DNA of 64,000 nt from JBDTSW01 sp963758845 (lineage in GTDB: Bacteria > Actinomycetota > Thermoleophilia > Solirubrobacterales > 70-9), in NCBI GenBank assembly GCA_963758845.1, contig CAVWWX010000002.1:1984001-2048000 (forward strand). Reading direction: 5' to 3'. The notes below the pieces were generated by a model. The model was not told where the DNA came from, did no database searches, and saw nothing but the letters and a program-made list of their open reading frames with translations. Below are positions 37,378-46,487 of this stretch, in pieces. Every line of letters begins with the position of its first letter. Position 1 is the first letter of the stretch. The position numbers and the translations under genes are program-made.

Positions 37378-37408
37378 GCGCCCGGTGTGCCGAGAGGCGC
37401 ACGCAAGA

Positions 37409-37479
37409 TCCCCCGTGATGTAGCGGCAACATGCTTGACTGTTAATCAAGTCTCGGTGGTTCGAATCCACCCGGGGGAG
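37409..37479 (+). tRNA. tRNA-Asn (GTT)
   Basis: A compact 71-nt tRNA: acceptor stem TCCCCCG with CGGGGGA, D stem ATGT/ACAT with a 7-nt loop, anticodon stem CTTGA/TCAAG around loop CTGTTAA, 4-nt variable loop, T stem GGTGG/CCACC with loop TTCGAAT, discriminator G. CCA is not encoded. It stands alone between the glycosyltransferase and dnaG. Confidence 0.95.
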
Positions 37480-37547
37480 TCGCTGTGACCTTGTCGGATG
37501 CTGCCGCTGCTTCGCGGCAGGTCCGCAAATTGTCGGCGCGCGGCGCC

Positions 37548-39364
37548 TCAGCGGCCCGATTCGAAGTTGGCGATGCGCTCGGAGAGCTCGGCGCGGCGGC
37601 GCTGGAGCTCGACCGGCGGGTCTCCCCCGCCGGCAGCGGCGCGGTCGATCTCGCCGTCGACCATCGCCCGCTCGAGCGAGAGGAAGTTGAGCTCCATCGC
37701 ATCGCGGCTGGCCGGCTCGCGCTCGCTGCCCATCACCAGCTGCGTCACCACCGCGACCAGCTCGTCATCGTCCGCGGGCAGCCCCTCGAGCGGGCGCGTC
37801 GAGGTGGTTGACGAGCCACTCGCGAGCCCGGCCCATCCGGCGGCGAGCTGAGGTGCTCGGGCGTCAGCCGCTCGAACGAAGTCGAACCCGTCGGAGGGCA
37901 GCGCGATCGCCATCTCGAGCAGCGAGCGCTCCCGCCGCTCGCGCGCGCTGAGCGGCCGCGCTGGCTGCGTCGCCACCGGCGCCCCGCCGTCCTCCGGGCC
38001 CGGGTCAGCCGCCGCAGGCGGCGGAGCCCGCTGGGGCTCGCGGGCCGCCCGATGCCCGGCCACCCGGCGGCGCACCAGCCCCGGGTCGGCCTCCAGCTTC
38101 GAGGCCACCTCACGCTCCAGCTCCTCGCGCGTGATCGAGTCCGGCATCGCGTTCAGCACCGGCACGAGCTCGTCGAGCGCCCGGTCGCGACCCGTCGGCG
38201 TCCCCAGGTCCGCGTCCGTCAGCAGCATGCGCACGTGGAAGACCGGCAGATCGTCGGCCGTCGTCGATCAGCGCCCGGAACGCGTCCGCGGCGTCGCTCC
38301 CGGGCCCCTTGCCCGCCAGCGTGTCGGCCGGGTCCTCCCCCGCCTTCATCGCCGCGACCCGCAGCCGAACGCGCTTGCCGGACGCCACCCGCTGCGCCCG
38401 CAGCATCGCCTCGCGCCCCGCCGAGTCCGCATCGAGCGCCAGCACCACCTCCTCGGCGTGCGCCGCCAGCAGCTGCACCTGCTCGGGGGTGATCGCCGTG
38501 CCCATCACGGCCACCGTCTCGCCGAACCCCGCCTGGTGCAGCGGCGAGCACGTCCGTGTACCCCTCGACCACGACCGCCCTGCCCGCCTTCGCGATCGCC
38601 GGGCCGCGCCCGCTCGATCGCGTAGAGCGTTCGGCTCTTGCGGTAGAGCTCCCCCTCCGGCGAGTTCAGGTACTTCGGCTTCTGGTCCGTCGTCATCGCC
38701 CGCGCCCCGAACCCCTGCACCCGCCCGCGCGCGTCGCGGATCGGGAACATGATGCGCGAGCGGAAGCGGTCGTAGGGATTGCCCCGCTTGTTCTTCACCA
38801 GCAGCCCGGCCGCGTCCAGCTCCTCGAGCGTGTACCCCGCGCTCTGGCCCCGCTTCAGCACCGTGTCCCACGCGCTGGGCGCGTAGCCCACCCCGAACTC
38901 GCGCAGCACCTCCTCCCCCAGTCCGCGCGAGGCCAGGTACTCGCGCGCCTTCCCGGCCTCGTCGGCCTCCCAGAGGAAGCTGCGCGAAGAAGGCCGCGGT
39001 GCGCTCCAGCACCTCGCCCAGCCGCGCCCGGCGCTTGCGCTTCTCCTCGGCGCGCGGATCCTCCTCCTCGCGCTCGACCTCGACCCCGTAGCGCTCCGCC
39101 GAGCGCCTCGACCGCCTCGGCGAACGCCAGCCCCTCCTTCTCCTCGACGAACTTGATGACGTCGCCCCCCACCCCGCAGCCGAAGCAGTGGTAGAGCTTC
39201 TCCGTCGCGTTGACCGAGAACGACGGCGAGCGCTCGTCGTGGAAGGGGCACAGCCCGGTGAAGCGCTGGCCCGACCGGCGCAGGTCGGTGTAGGCCGAGA
39301 CGACCTCGACGATGTCGGTCGCCTCCTTGACCCGCTCGATGCTGGCCTGCGTGAAGAGCGCCAT
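37548..39364 (-). CDS. dnaG: DNA primase DnaG, frameshifted
   Basis: The zinc-binding domain is read as CPFHDERSPSF and YHCFGCGVGGDVIKF. The TOPRIM core has VVVEGYTDVLA (catalytic Glu), TPEQVQLLAAHAEEVVLALDADSAG and the N-terminal primase region EYLASRGLGEEVLREFGVGYAP. A C-terminal DnaB-interacting helical part ends at 37548. It makes RNA primers at the replication fork. Breaks lie near 39113, 38990, 38610, 38555, 38260 and 37800-37860. As the gene is essential these must be errors. It lies 30 nt after dgt, a common pairing. Confidence 0.92.
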
Positions 39365-39371
39365 GGAACCG

Positions 39372-39377
39372 AGCCTA
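39372..39377 (-). promoter_or_regulatory. Putative -10 element (TAGGCT), leaderless dnaG
   Basis: TAGGCT ends 7 nt before the dnaG ATG on the minus strand. A separate dnaG promoter between dgt and dnaG is likely. Confidence 0.45.
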
Positions 39378-39394
39378 GCCGCGCCTCGCGCCGC

Positions 39395-40427
39395 CTACAG
39401 GCGCGACTCCTCCGGCAGCGCCAGCCGCCGGAAGGTCGCGATGCAGTACCGGTCGGTCATCCCCGCGATCCAGTCGGTGATCGCGCTGCACGTCGTCGGC
39501 GCCCGGCGCCCCCTCGGGCACGTCCTCGGGGTGCGCCAGGTAGTGCTCGAACAGGCCCGTCAGCGTGCGCCGGACCCGATCGTGCTCGGAGCGCGCCTCC
39601 GCCCCCAGGTACACGCGCTCGAACATGAACTTCCGCAGCCGCAGCATCGCCCCGCCCACCTCCTCGCTCTGCTCGACGTCGCCCGCCTCGCGCGAGGTGC
39701 TCGACCAAGTCGCGCACCAGCGTGTCGATCCGCTTCGCGCCGGTCGGCCCCAGCAGCCTGATCTCGTCCTCCGGCAGGTCGGCCGGCAGCAGGATCCCCG
39801 CCCTGATCGCGTCGTCGATGTCGTGGTTGATGTAGGCCACCCGGTCGACCAGCCGCACGACCCGCCCCTCCAGCGACATCGGCTGCTCGGAGCCCGTGTG
39901 CCGGAGGATCCCGTCGCGCACCGGCTCGGTCAGGTTGAGCCCACGCCCGTCGCGCTCCAGGACGTCCACCACCCGCAGCGAGTGGCGGTTGTGCTTGAAA
40001 CCGCCGTCGGCGTGCTCGCGCAGCGCCTCGTCGAGCACCTCCTCGCCGATGTGCCCGAACGGCGGGTGGCCCGAGGTCGTGGCCGTAGCCGATCGCCTCG
40101 GTCAGGTCCTCGTTCAGCGCCAGCGCGCGGGCCACCGTCCGGGCGATGCCGCACGTCTCGAGCGTGTGGGTGAGCCGGGTCCGGTAGTGATCGCCCTCGG
40201 GCGCGATGAACACCTGCGTCTTGTGCTTCAGCCGCCGGAACGCCTTCGCGTGCACGATCCGGTCGCGGTCGCGCTGGAACGGGGTGCGCAGATCGCTGTC
40301 GGGCTCGGGCTCGCGCCGGAACGCCGGATACGACGGCGTCGCCAGCTCCCACTGGTACTCGGCCTCCCAGCGCGCTTTACGCGCGCGGGCAGGGGCAGGC
40401 GGCTTCTGCGGCGCGAGCTTCCGGCAT
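39395..40427 (-). CDS. dgt: Deoxyguanosinetriphosphate triphosphohydrolase-like protein, frameshifted
   Basis: The HD-domain metal site is read in TRLTHTLETCGIART, EAIGYGHDL followed by HPPFGHIGEEVLDE, and RVVRLVDRVAYINHDIDDA. RTPFQRDRDRIVHAKAFRRLKHKTQVF precedes these. The enzyme hydrolyses dNTPs to deoxynucleoside and triphosphate. The start ATG 40425-40427 is supported by TATTCT 9 nt upstream, but a frame break near 40400 must be corrected; others lie near 40078, 39695 and 39490. TAG 39395-39397 fits as the stop. Confidence 0.87.
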
Positions 40428-40436
40428 CTCAGACGC

Positions 40437-40446
40437 AGAATAGGCT
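40437..40446. promoter_or_regulatory. Overlapping divergent -10 elements (dgt and SDR)
   Basis: TAGGCT (40441-40446, plus) ends 6 nt before the SDR GTG, and TATTCT (40437-40442 on the minus strand) ends 9 nt before the dgt ATG. The two hexamers share two bases, so RNA polymerase cannot occupy both at once. Confidence 0.5.
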
Positions 40447-40452
40447 GCGCCG

Positions 40453-41232
40453 GTGGCTCAATCTCCCCCCGGCGGCGGCGTCGCCCTGGTCACCGGCGCA
40501 TCGTCCGGCATCGGCGAACAGTTCGCGCGCCAGCTCTCCGCCCGCGGCCACGAGCTGATCCTCGTCGCGCGCCGCGCCGACCGCCTCGAGGCGCTTGCGG
40601 CGGACCTGCCGACCGACGCCCACGTGATCTCGCTCGACCTCGCGGCCGAGCGCCGCCGAGCTGAAGGACCGGGTGGCGGCACTGGGACTGCGGGTCGACC
40701 TGCTGGTCAACAACGCCGGGTTCGGGAACTACGGCCGCTTCTGGGAGGTCGAGGAAGGCCGCGACGCCGAGTCCGTTCGGGTGAACTGCGAGGCGATCGT
40801 CACGCTCACCCGGGCCTTCATCCCCGACATGGTCGCCCGCGGCAGCGGCGGCACCATCATCGTCGCCTCGAGCGCGGGCTACACCCGATCCCCTACGAGG
40901 CCGTCTACGCCGCCACGAAGGCGTTCGCCCTCTCCTTCGCCGAGGCGCTCCACACCGAGCTCCGCGGCACGGGAGTCCGCTGCATGGCGGTCAACCCGGG
41001 CCCCGTCCCGACCGAGTGGCAGGGGGTCGCCGGGTTCAAGGGAACCGGGGTCGTGCCGGGCGAGATCCCAGCCGACCGAGTCGTCGCGGAGGCCCTCGAA
41101 GCATGGGACGGCGGCAGGCGCACCATCATCCCCGGCACCCTGATCCGCTGGGTGATCCGCCTCACCTCCCAGGGGCCGCGTGCCCTCCAGCTGCGCATAA
41201 CCGAGCGCCTCTACCGAAACCGGCGAAGCTGA
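40453..41232 (+). CDS. Short-chain dehydrogenase/reductase, frameshifted
   Basis: It has the SDR loop TGASSGIGEQFARQL, NNAGFGNYG, the Ser of IVASSAGYT, and YEAVYAATKAFALSF with the catalytic Tyr and Lys. VARR after the second strand suggests NADP. Breaks near 40655 and 40885 leave the ends in one frame but shift the middle. The GTG start is 6 nt after TAGGCT, implying a leaderless transcript. It ends one base from the DUF3159 stop. Confidence 0.87.
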   Translation: MAQSPPGGGVALVTGASSGIGEQFARQLSARGHELILVARRADRLEALAADLPTDAHVISLDLAAERRRAEGPGGGTGTAGRPAGQQRRVRELRPLLGGRGRPRRRVRSGELRGDRHAHPGLHPRHGRPRQRRHHHRRLERGLHPIPYEAVYAATKAFALSFAEALHTELRGTGVRCMAVNPGPVPTEWQGVAGFKGTGVVPGEIPADRVVAEALEAWDGGRRTIIPGTLIRWVIRLTSQGPRALQLRITERLYRNRRS

Positions 41233-41233
41233 C

Positions 41234-41896
41234 CTAGGCGGACTGCTCCTCCGCGGGCGGGTCGTGGTGGCCGATCTCGCCGCCCTGTCGCAGGACCAGA
41301 TACGTCAGCCAGATCGCGACGATGAAGATGGGCACCCCCATCGCCGCCTTGGCGATCCCCAGCGCGACCACCGCGCCGGCCAGATAGAGCGGGAGCTGGA
41401 CCGCCAGGCGCAGCGCGAACACCCCGACCCAGATCCAGCTTGCCTTCGTGTAGACCGCGACCCGGTCGGAGTCCTTGCGCCACTCCATCCCCTCCCCCAC
41501 CAGCGGGCCGGCGAGCACGCCGATCAGCGGCCACCTGATCCAGATCGAGATCGCGTAGGCCAGCGCGTAGCCCGCGTTCAGCAGCAGGCCCGGGAGGAAG
41601 AAGTCCTCGGCTCGGCCCGTTCGCTCGGCGATGAACGCGGCGATCGCAACGCCCACCAGGCCCGCGAAGGCGAACTGAAGCGTCTCCCTGCGCGCGATCC
41701 GCACCGCCGTCATCACCACGGCCACCCCGACTGCGGCGACGATCGCCGTCTGCAGGTCGCTGCCGCTGATCGTGTAGCCCAATACGAAGGCGAGCCCGGG
41801 CAGGCTGGAGTCGGCGAGCCCGTGGGCTCCGCCCAGGGCCTCGGCAAGGTCAGCGGGCCGCTCGGGCTGCCGCTGGGGCTCAGCGCTCACCGGCAC
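41234..41896 (-). CDS. DUF3159-family membrane protein
   Basis: The 220 residues contain about five or six membrane helices and the family motifs LPGLAFVLGYTISG, RAEDFFLPGLLLNAGYALAYAIS and KASWIWVGVFALRLAVQLPLYLAG. DUF3159 is restricted to Actinobacteria and has no assigned function. It follows recO by 16 nt. Confidence 0.85.
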   Translation of the reverse strand: MPVSAEPQRQPERPADLAEALGGAHGLADSSLPGLAFVLGYTISGSDLQTAIVAAVGVAVVMTAVRIARRETLQFAFAGLVGVAIAAFIAERTGRAEDFFLPGLLLNAGYALAYAISIWIRWPLIGVLAGPLVGEGMEWRKDSDRVAVYTKASWIWVGVFALRLAVQLPLYLAGAVVALGIAKAAMGVPIFIVAIWLTYLVLRQGGEIGHHDPPAEEQSA

Positions 41897-41912
41897 ATGA
41901 TGCTGGGCGGCG

Positions 41913-42677
41913 CTATACGGCGGCGCGCAGGTGCACGTGGGCGTGGTGCTCGAGCGTCTCGGTCACGGCCCGCTCGGCCTGGCGCAGCGCCCGAGCCGAG
42001 CCGGCGGGAGCCGAGGCCAGCGGGCTGCCGATCGCCTCGACCATGAACGAGTGAGCCTCGCGGGAGAGCTCGAAGCCGCCGCGCTCGCACGCCGCGCAGA
42101 CCACGCCGCCGGCGTCGGCCGAGAAGCCGGCCAGCCCGTCCGACTCGCCGCAGCGCGCGCACGAGCCGAGCTCGGGCGAGAAGCCGGCCGCCAGGGCCAG
42201 CTTGAGCCTGAACGCGAGCGCCGTGGCATGACCGGCGGCGCCGTCGATCTCGGGCACGGCCGGCGAGCGGCCGCTGGGGGGCTCGTCGCCGTCGAGGAGC
42301 GCCAGGTAGCGGCACAGCAGGTTGTACGCGGCGGGGTTCGCCTCGCCCGAGTCGAGCAGCCGCAGCACCGAGTCGCAGGCGCGCGCGGCGGCGCCCAGGG
42401 CGGGCCCGCTCTCGCGCAGGTTCGCGTGCGCCGCCACCGTGTGGGCGGCGGTCACGGTCGCCAGCTCGCCCCTGCCCCGGTAGAGCACCATGTCAAGGCG
42501 GAAGAACGGCTCGAGCCTGCCGCCGAACCGCGAGCGCGGGCGCCGAGCCCCCTTCGCGATCGCGTTCAGCCGCCCGAGGTCGCGCGAGTAGAGGTGCAGC
42601 ACGCGATCGGCCTCCGCGTAGCGGATCGATCGCAGCACGATCGCCTCGGTCTTGAACGAGCCCGGCATCCGGCGCAA
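41913..42677 (-). CDS. recO: DNA repair protein RecO
   Basis: The N-terminal OB domain starts SFKTEAIVLRSIRYAEADRVLHLYSRDLG, followed by KGARRPRSRFGGRLEPF, the classic RecO opening. A C-terminal zinc finger is formed by CARCG and CAAC. RecO loads RecA with RecR during gap repair. The start may be the ATG at 42668 instead. It sits 33 nt downstream of the cupin gene in the mutM operon. Confidence 0.95.
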   Translation of the reverse strand: MRRMPGSFKTEAIVLRSIRYAEADRVLHLYSRDLGRLNAIAKGARRPRSRFGGRLEPFFRLDMVLYRGRGELATVTAAHTVAAHANLRESGPALGAAARACDSVLRLLDSGEANPAAYNLLCRYLALLDGDEPPSGRSPAVPEIDGAAGHATALAFRLKLALAAGFSPELGSCARCGESDGLAGFSADAGGVVCAACERGGFELSREAHSFMVEAIGSPLASAPAGSARALRQAERAVTETLEHHAHVHLRAAV

Positions 42678-42710
42678 GAATGCCGACCGGGCCGGACGGC
42701 GAGGGGGCGC

Positions 42711-43073
42711 TCAGCCCCCCTTGTCGGCGTAGTCGTCGGCGCCCAGGAAGTGCAGCGAGACGTAGGGCTCGTCGCCGACCACCCAGGAGTCGTGGCCGGG
42801 CGGCACGGCGAAGATGTCGCCGGGCTTCATCACCTCGTCGTAGTCGTCGGCGACCGCGGCGGCGCGGCCCGAGATCACGATTCCCAGGTGCTCCACCTGG
42901 CAGCGATCGCCCTCGCCCTCGCCCACGTGCTCGCTCCACTTCCAGCCGGGCTCATACGTGGCCCGCCCGAGCGTCATCCCGCCGATCCGCACCAGCTCGA
43001 ACCGTCCCAGCGGGAACTCCCGCACCTCGTCCGGCCGCTCGAAGCGCCTCAACAGGAACTCGTCGATCGCCAT
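42711..43073 (-). CDS. Cupin-domain protein
   Basis: The 120-residue single cupin has the pattern EHVGEGEGDRCQVEHLGIVISG and the second motif PGDIFAVPPGHDSWVVG. His/Glu positions suggest a metal site, though the first motif departs from the strict G(X)5HXH form. AGGAGGAGG precedes the ATG. Its substrate is unknown. Confidence 0.8.
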   Translation of the reverse strand: MAIDEFLLRRFERPDEVREFPLGRFELVRIGGMTLGRATYEPGWKWSEHVGEGEGDRCQVEHLGIVISGRAAAVADDYDEVMKPGDIFAVPPGHDSWVVGDEPYVSLHFLGADDYADKGG

Positions 43074-43091
43074 TCGTCCTCCTCCTGGTGG

Positions 43092-44021
43092 TCAGTCGCC
43101 CACAGCGTCGCGGATCGCGGCCGCGGTCACGGTCGCTGCGATCGTGCCCACCGCCAGCGGGGTGAACCGGTCGCCGGTGCCCTCGCCGGAGGCCACGCAG
43201 AACGCCACATCGCCGTCGACGTCGGAGAACACCGGGTCGACCGCACGCGCCACTCCCCCGCTGGCCATCCGCGCCACCCGTGTGCACGCGGGTTTGTCGA
43301 GCGGCGCGTCGGTCATGACGCAGACGAGCGTCGTGTTGCGGTCCTCGAGCTTGGTCCAGTCCGGCGGCGAGGAGATCGCGGCGATCAGCTCCGCCGTGCG
43401 CCCCGTCGACCCGTCCTCCAGGCGGGGCCCGGCGAGCACGCTGCCGTCCTCGCCGACCACGTCCCCGAACGCGTTCACGACCGCCAGCGCCGCCACCGTC
43501 TCGCCCCTGCCGCTGCGCATCGCGGCGTAGCCCACTCCGGTGCGGACCGCCTGGCCGCGCCCGGTGATCTTGCCCACCGCAGCGCCGGTCCCGGCGCCCA
43601 GCTGACCGCGCTCGGGGGCGCCGGGCGTCGCGGCCTCACAGGCGGCGTAGCCGTCGTCGGCGCCCGGACGCGCGGTCGAGTCGCCGACGGCGAGGTCGAA
43701 GATCACGGCTGCCGGGACGATCGGCACCAACCCCGCCGGCGTCCAGTGGCCCCGCCCCCGCTCGTCGAGCCAGCGCATCACGCCGTCGGCGGCCGCCAGG
43801 CCGAACGCGCTGCCGCCGGTCAGCAGGACCGCCGTCACGTCCCCGGTCCCCGCGAGCGGCGCGATCACGTCGGTCTCACGCGTGCCGGGCCCGCCGCCCC
43901 GCACGTCCACGCCCCCGCGCGCTCCCTCGGGCGCCAGGATCACCGTGCAGCCGGTCACCCCTTCGGCGTCGGTCCGGTGCCCGATCTCGAAGCCCGCCGG
44001 GGGCGGGAGCGCCTCGCTCAC
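43092..44021 (-). CDS. P1-family peptidase (DmpA/L-aminopeptidase-like)
   Basis: The protein of 309 residues matches the self-cleaving P1 family: VTGCTVILAPEGARGGVDVRGGGPGTRETD, then LTGGSAFGLAAADGVMRWL. The nucleophile region is NTTLVCVMTDAPLDKPACTRVARMASGGVARAVDPVF; the autoprocessing nucleophile expected after a Gly-Asn-type bond is Thr in NTTLV. The GTG start (44019-44021) overlaps the mutM stop as GTGA. It may release N-terminal residues from peptides or amides. Confidence 0.87.
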   Translation of the reverse strand: MSEALPPPAGFEIGHRTDAEGVTGCTVILAPEGARGGVDVRGGGPGTRETDVIAPLAGTGDVTAVLLTGGSAFGLAAADGVMRWLDERGRGHWTPAGLVPIVPAAVIFDLAVGDSTARPGADDGYAACEAATPGAPERGQLGAGTGAAVGKITGRGQAVRTGVGYAAMRSGRGETVAALAVVNAFGDVVGEDGSVLAGPRLEDGSTGRTAELIAAISSPPDWTKLEDRNTTLVCVMTDAPLDKPACTRVARMASGGVARAVDPVFSDVDGDVAFCVASGEGTGDRFTPLAVGTIAATVTAAAIRDAVGD

Positions 44022-44950
44022 CGTCTGGCCGCGGCCCGGCTCCGCCGGCGCCTGCGAAGCCGCGTCTGGCAACCCGGGCAGAAGTAGGTCGAGCGCCCGC
44101 CGACGACTATCCGCCGGATCTCCGTGCCGCACCGCGGGCATTCCTGGCCCTCCCGCGTATGCACCTGGAACTCGTCCTGCATCGAGCCCCGCTCGCCCCG
44201 GGCGTCGCGATAGTCGTCGATCGAAGAGCCGCCGTTGTCGAGCGCCACCTCCAGCGTCTCGACGATCGCCTCGGCGAGCGCCCGCGCATGCTCGGCGCGC
44301 ATGGACCCGGCCGGCGAGAGCGGGTGGAGCTCGGCGCGGTGAAGCGCCTCGTCGGCGTAGATGTTGCCGATGCCCGCGATCCGGTCCTGGGTGAGGAGGA
44401 AGGACTTGAGCGGCGCCGTTCGCCCCGCGGCGAGGTGAAGCAGGGCCTCGGGCGTCAGCTCGCCCGATAGCGGCTCGATCCCCAACCGCGACGCGAAGTA
44501 GGCGTCGACGTCGGGACCGTGGAGCGCGACCGCGTGGCCGAAGCGCCGCGCGTCGGTGAACAGCAGCTCCGAGCCGTCGTCCAGCTCCAGGCGCGCCCGC
44601 AGGAAGCGCAGCTGCGGCTCGGCCTCGTAGAGGCGCTCGGGGCCCAGCCTGTCGGCGTGCATCAGGTCGGCGGCCGCCCCTGCCGGAGCCTCGGCGTTTC
44701 GCAGCAGCAGGTTCCCCGTCATCCGCAGGTGCATGATCAACGCCCAATCGCCGCTGAGGCGCAGGATCAGGTACTTGCCCCGCCGCTCCGCCGCCTCGAT
44801 CTCGCGGCCGCGCACGGCCTCCTCGAGCTGCGACGGCGGATCCGGCCGGGTCCAGCGCTCGTCGAGGACCTCGACGTCCACGATCCGCCGCCCGGCCACC
44901 TCGGGCTCGAGCTGGCGGCGGATCGTCTCGACCTCGGGCAGCTCGGGCAT
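44018..44950 (-). CDS. mutM: Formamidopyrimidine-DNA glycosylase
   Basis: The start at 44950 gives MPELPEVETI with the catalytic Pro2 and Glu3 exactly placed; a longer start would bury them. The helix-two-turn-helix has GIGNIYADEALHRA and the zinc finger CPRCG with CPGCQ at the C-terminus. It excises 8-oxoguanine. TAGGCT 6 nt upstream puts the transcription start on the A of the ATG, a fully leaderless mRNA. It heads the operon of P1 peptidase, cupin, recO and DUF3159. Confidence 0.96.
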   Translation of the reverse strand: MPELPEVETIRRQLEPEVAGRRIVDVEVLDERWTRPDPPSQLEEAVRGREIEAAERRGKYLILRLSGDWALIMHLRMTGNLLLRNAEAPAGAAADLMHADRLGPERLYEAEPQLRFLRARLELDDGSELLFTDARRFGHAVALHGPDVDAYFASRLGIEPLSGELTPEALLHLAAGRTAPLKSFLLTQDRIAGIGNIYADEALHRAELHPLSPAGSMRAEHARALAEAIVETLEVALDNGGSSIDDYRDARGERGSMQDEFQVHTREGQECPRCGTEIRRIVVGGRSTYFCPGCQTRLRRRRRSRAAARR

Positions 44951-44956
44951 GCCCAC

Positions 44957-44962
44957 AGCCTA
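44957..44962 (-). promoter_or_regulatory. Putative -10 element (TAGGCT), leaderless mutM
   Basis: TAGGCT ends 6 nt before the mutM ATG, so position +1 would coincide with the start codon. This also supports the shorter start that exposes Pro2. Confidence 0.55.
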
Positions 44963-45023
44963 CGAGCCGAAGCGGGACCGACCACCCGACCGGCCGACCG
45001 GGCAGCCCCCGCAACGCACGGTG

Positions 45024-45029
45024 GATACT
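45024..45029 (+). promoter_or_regulatory. Putative -10 element (GATACT) shared with the SnoaL paralogue at 61.3 kb
   Basis: GATACTGCGGG precedes the GTG by 9 nt. The same GATACTGCGGG at the same spacing precedes the paralogue at 61343, so the sequence appears to be a conserved promoter-start unit. Confidence 0.5.
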
Positions 45030-45038
45030 GCGGGAGCA

Positions 45039-45445
45039 GTGTCCCAACAGAACATCGAGAGCCTGAAGCGCGGCTTCGCGGCTGTCGGGCGCCTGGATGG
45101 CGAGTCGATGCTGGAGGAATGCGACCCCGAGATCGAGTTCCGGCCGAAGTTCCAGGTGATGCTCGGGGGGAAAGCCGCGGTGTACTGGGGACACGACGGC
45201 GTCCGGGAGGCGTTCCGCGACCTCTACGGGGCCCTTGCCTGGATCCGGCCCGAGATCACGGAGGTTCGGGATCTGGGAGACCGGATAGTCGCACTCGGGC
45301 GCTGAGCGTCCGAGGCAAGGGGAGCGGCGCCGAGGCCGAGTCGTCGGCCGGCTGGGTGGTGGACATCAGGGAGGGCAAGGCCCTTCGGGTAACTGAGTAC
45401 CTCGACCGCAACGAGGCCCTGGAAGCGGCCGGACTGACGGAGTAG
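45039..45445 (+). CDS. SnoaL/NTF2-like protein, one frameshift
   Basis: The N-terminus MSQQNIESLKRGFAAV and the C-terminus EALEAAGLTE frame a cystatin-like fold typical of the MSQENVE family expanded in Solirubrobacterales. The middle has YWGHDGVREAFRDL, the usual dimer helix and pocket strand. The frame breaks near 45302. Such proteins may be small isomerases, hydrolases or binding proteins; the role is unknown. It is divergent from mutM. Confidence 0.75.
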
Positions 45446-45450
45446 TCGGA

Positions 45451-46425
45451 CTAGTCCGCGACCGCGCGCGGATGGGCCTTGAAGTAGACCTCCTTGATCC
45501 GCTCGCCGGAAAGGTGGGTGTAGAGCTGGGTGGTCGAGACGTCGGCGTGGCCCAGCATCTCCTGGACCGAGCGCAGGTCGCAGCCACCGGAGAGCAGATG
45601 CGTGGCGAAGCTGTGGCGCAGCGTGTGCGGGCTCATCTTGCCCTCCAGGCCGGCCTCCTTCGCGTGGCGCTGGATGATCTTGTAGAGGCCCTGCCGGGTC
45701 AGCGCGCCGCCGCGGAAGTTCACGAAGAGCTTGCCCTCCGCCTTGGTGCCGACCAGCTCGGGCCGGCCCGCGCGCAGGTACCTGGAGGCCGCGGCGGAAG
45801 CCTCCCTCCCAACAGGCACCATGCGCTCCTTCGACCCCTTGCCGCGGGGCCGTACGAATCCACGCCTGAGGTCGAGGTCGGTGACCTCCAGGCCGACGGC
45901 CTCGGAGGCGCGCAGCCCGCAGCCGTACATCAGCTCCAGCAGGGCGCGGTCGCGCAACTCGATGGGGTCGGCGCCCTGGGCGCTCTCGAGCAGGCGCTTG
46001 ACCTCGGCGTAGGAGAGCACGTGCGGAAGCTTTCGGCTGCGAGCCGGGGGGCTGAGCGATGCGGTGGGGTCGTCGGCGATCAGCTCCTCGCGGCGAAGGT
46101 GCCGGTAGAAGGAGCGAAGGGCCGCGGTCTTGCGGTTGATCGTTGCCGGCGAGCACGGCGGGTGCTTCTCGCCGTTGCCACTCGGCCTCCCCGTCGCAAG
46201 ATCCGCGAGGAAGTCCGAGACGTCGGCCCGAGCGGCGTCGATGGCGCCCACTCCCCGAGCCGCCAGGAACACCCCGTACTGGAGCAGGTCGGTGCGGTAG
46301 GCGTCGAGCGTGTTGCGGGCCAGCCCGCGCTCGAACTCGAGGTATGCCAGGAAGTCGAGCACGAGCGCCTCGAAGCGCGCCTCGATCTTGGGCTTGGTCT
46401 CGGGGGGCCTGACTGCGATCGCCAT
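45451..46425 (-). CDS. xerD: Tyrosine recombinase XerD
   Basis: The 324-residue recombinase has the N-terminal SAM-like core-binding domain (FLAYLEFERGLARNTLDAYRTDL). The catalytic set is Arg in YGCGLRASE, Lys in GKGSKERMVP, HTLRHSFATHLL, GHADVSTT and the nucleophile Tyr in TQLYTHL. It resolves chromosome dimers at dif with XerC. The ATG at 46423-46425 is chosen as the first start before the conserved domain. It closes the long operon that begins with tlyA. A mobile-element integrase is unlikely given this housekeeping position. Confidence 0.93.
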   Translation of the reverse strand: MAIAVRPPETKPKIEARFEALVLDFLAYLEFERGLARNTLDAYRTDLLQYGVFLAARGVGAIDAARADVSDFLADLATGRPSGNGEKHPPCSPATINRKTAALRSFYRHLRREELIADDPTASLSPPARSRKLPHVLSYAEVKRLLESAQGADPIELRDRALLELMYGCGLRASEAVGLEVTDLDLRRGFVRPRGKGSKERMVPVGREASAAASRYLRAGRPELVGTKAEGKLFVNFRGGALTRQGLYKIIQRHAKEAGLEGKMSPHTLRHSFATHLLSGGCDLRSVQEMLGHADVSTTQLYTHLSGERIKEVYFKAHPRAVAD

Positions 46426-46487
46426 GCCGAGGTGGTTCTTGCCCCGGCTGCCGCCTCCCTGCCGCTGCACGCGGCCGTGCGTGCGCG

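Noticed and set aside
45451..46425. Tyrosine recombinase as a sign of an integrated element
   Set aside because: Its sequence and its place after pyrG and the nudix gene fit the core XerD; no att repeats, tRNA junction or phage genes are nearby.
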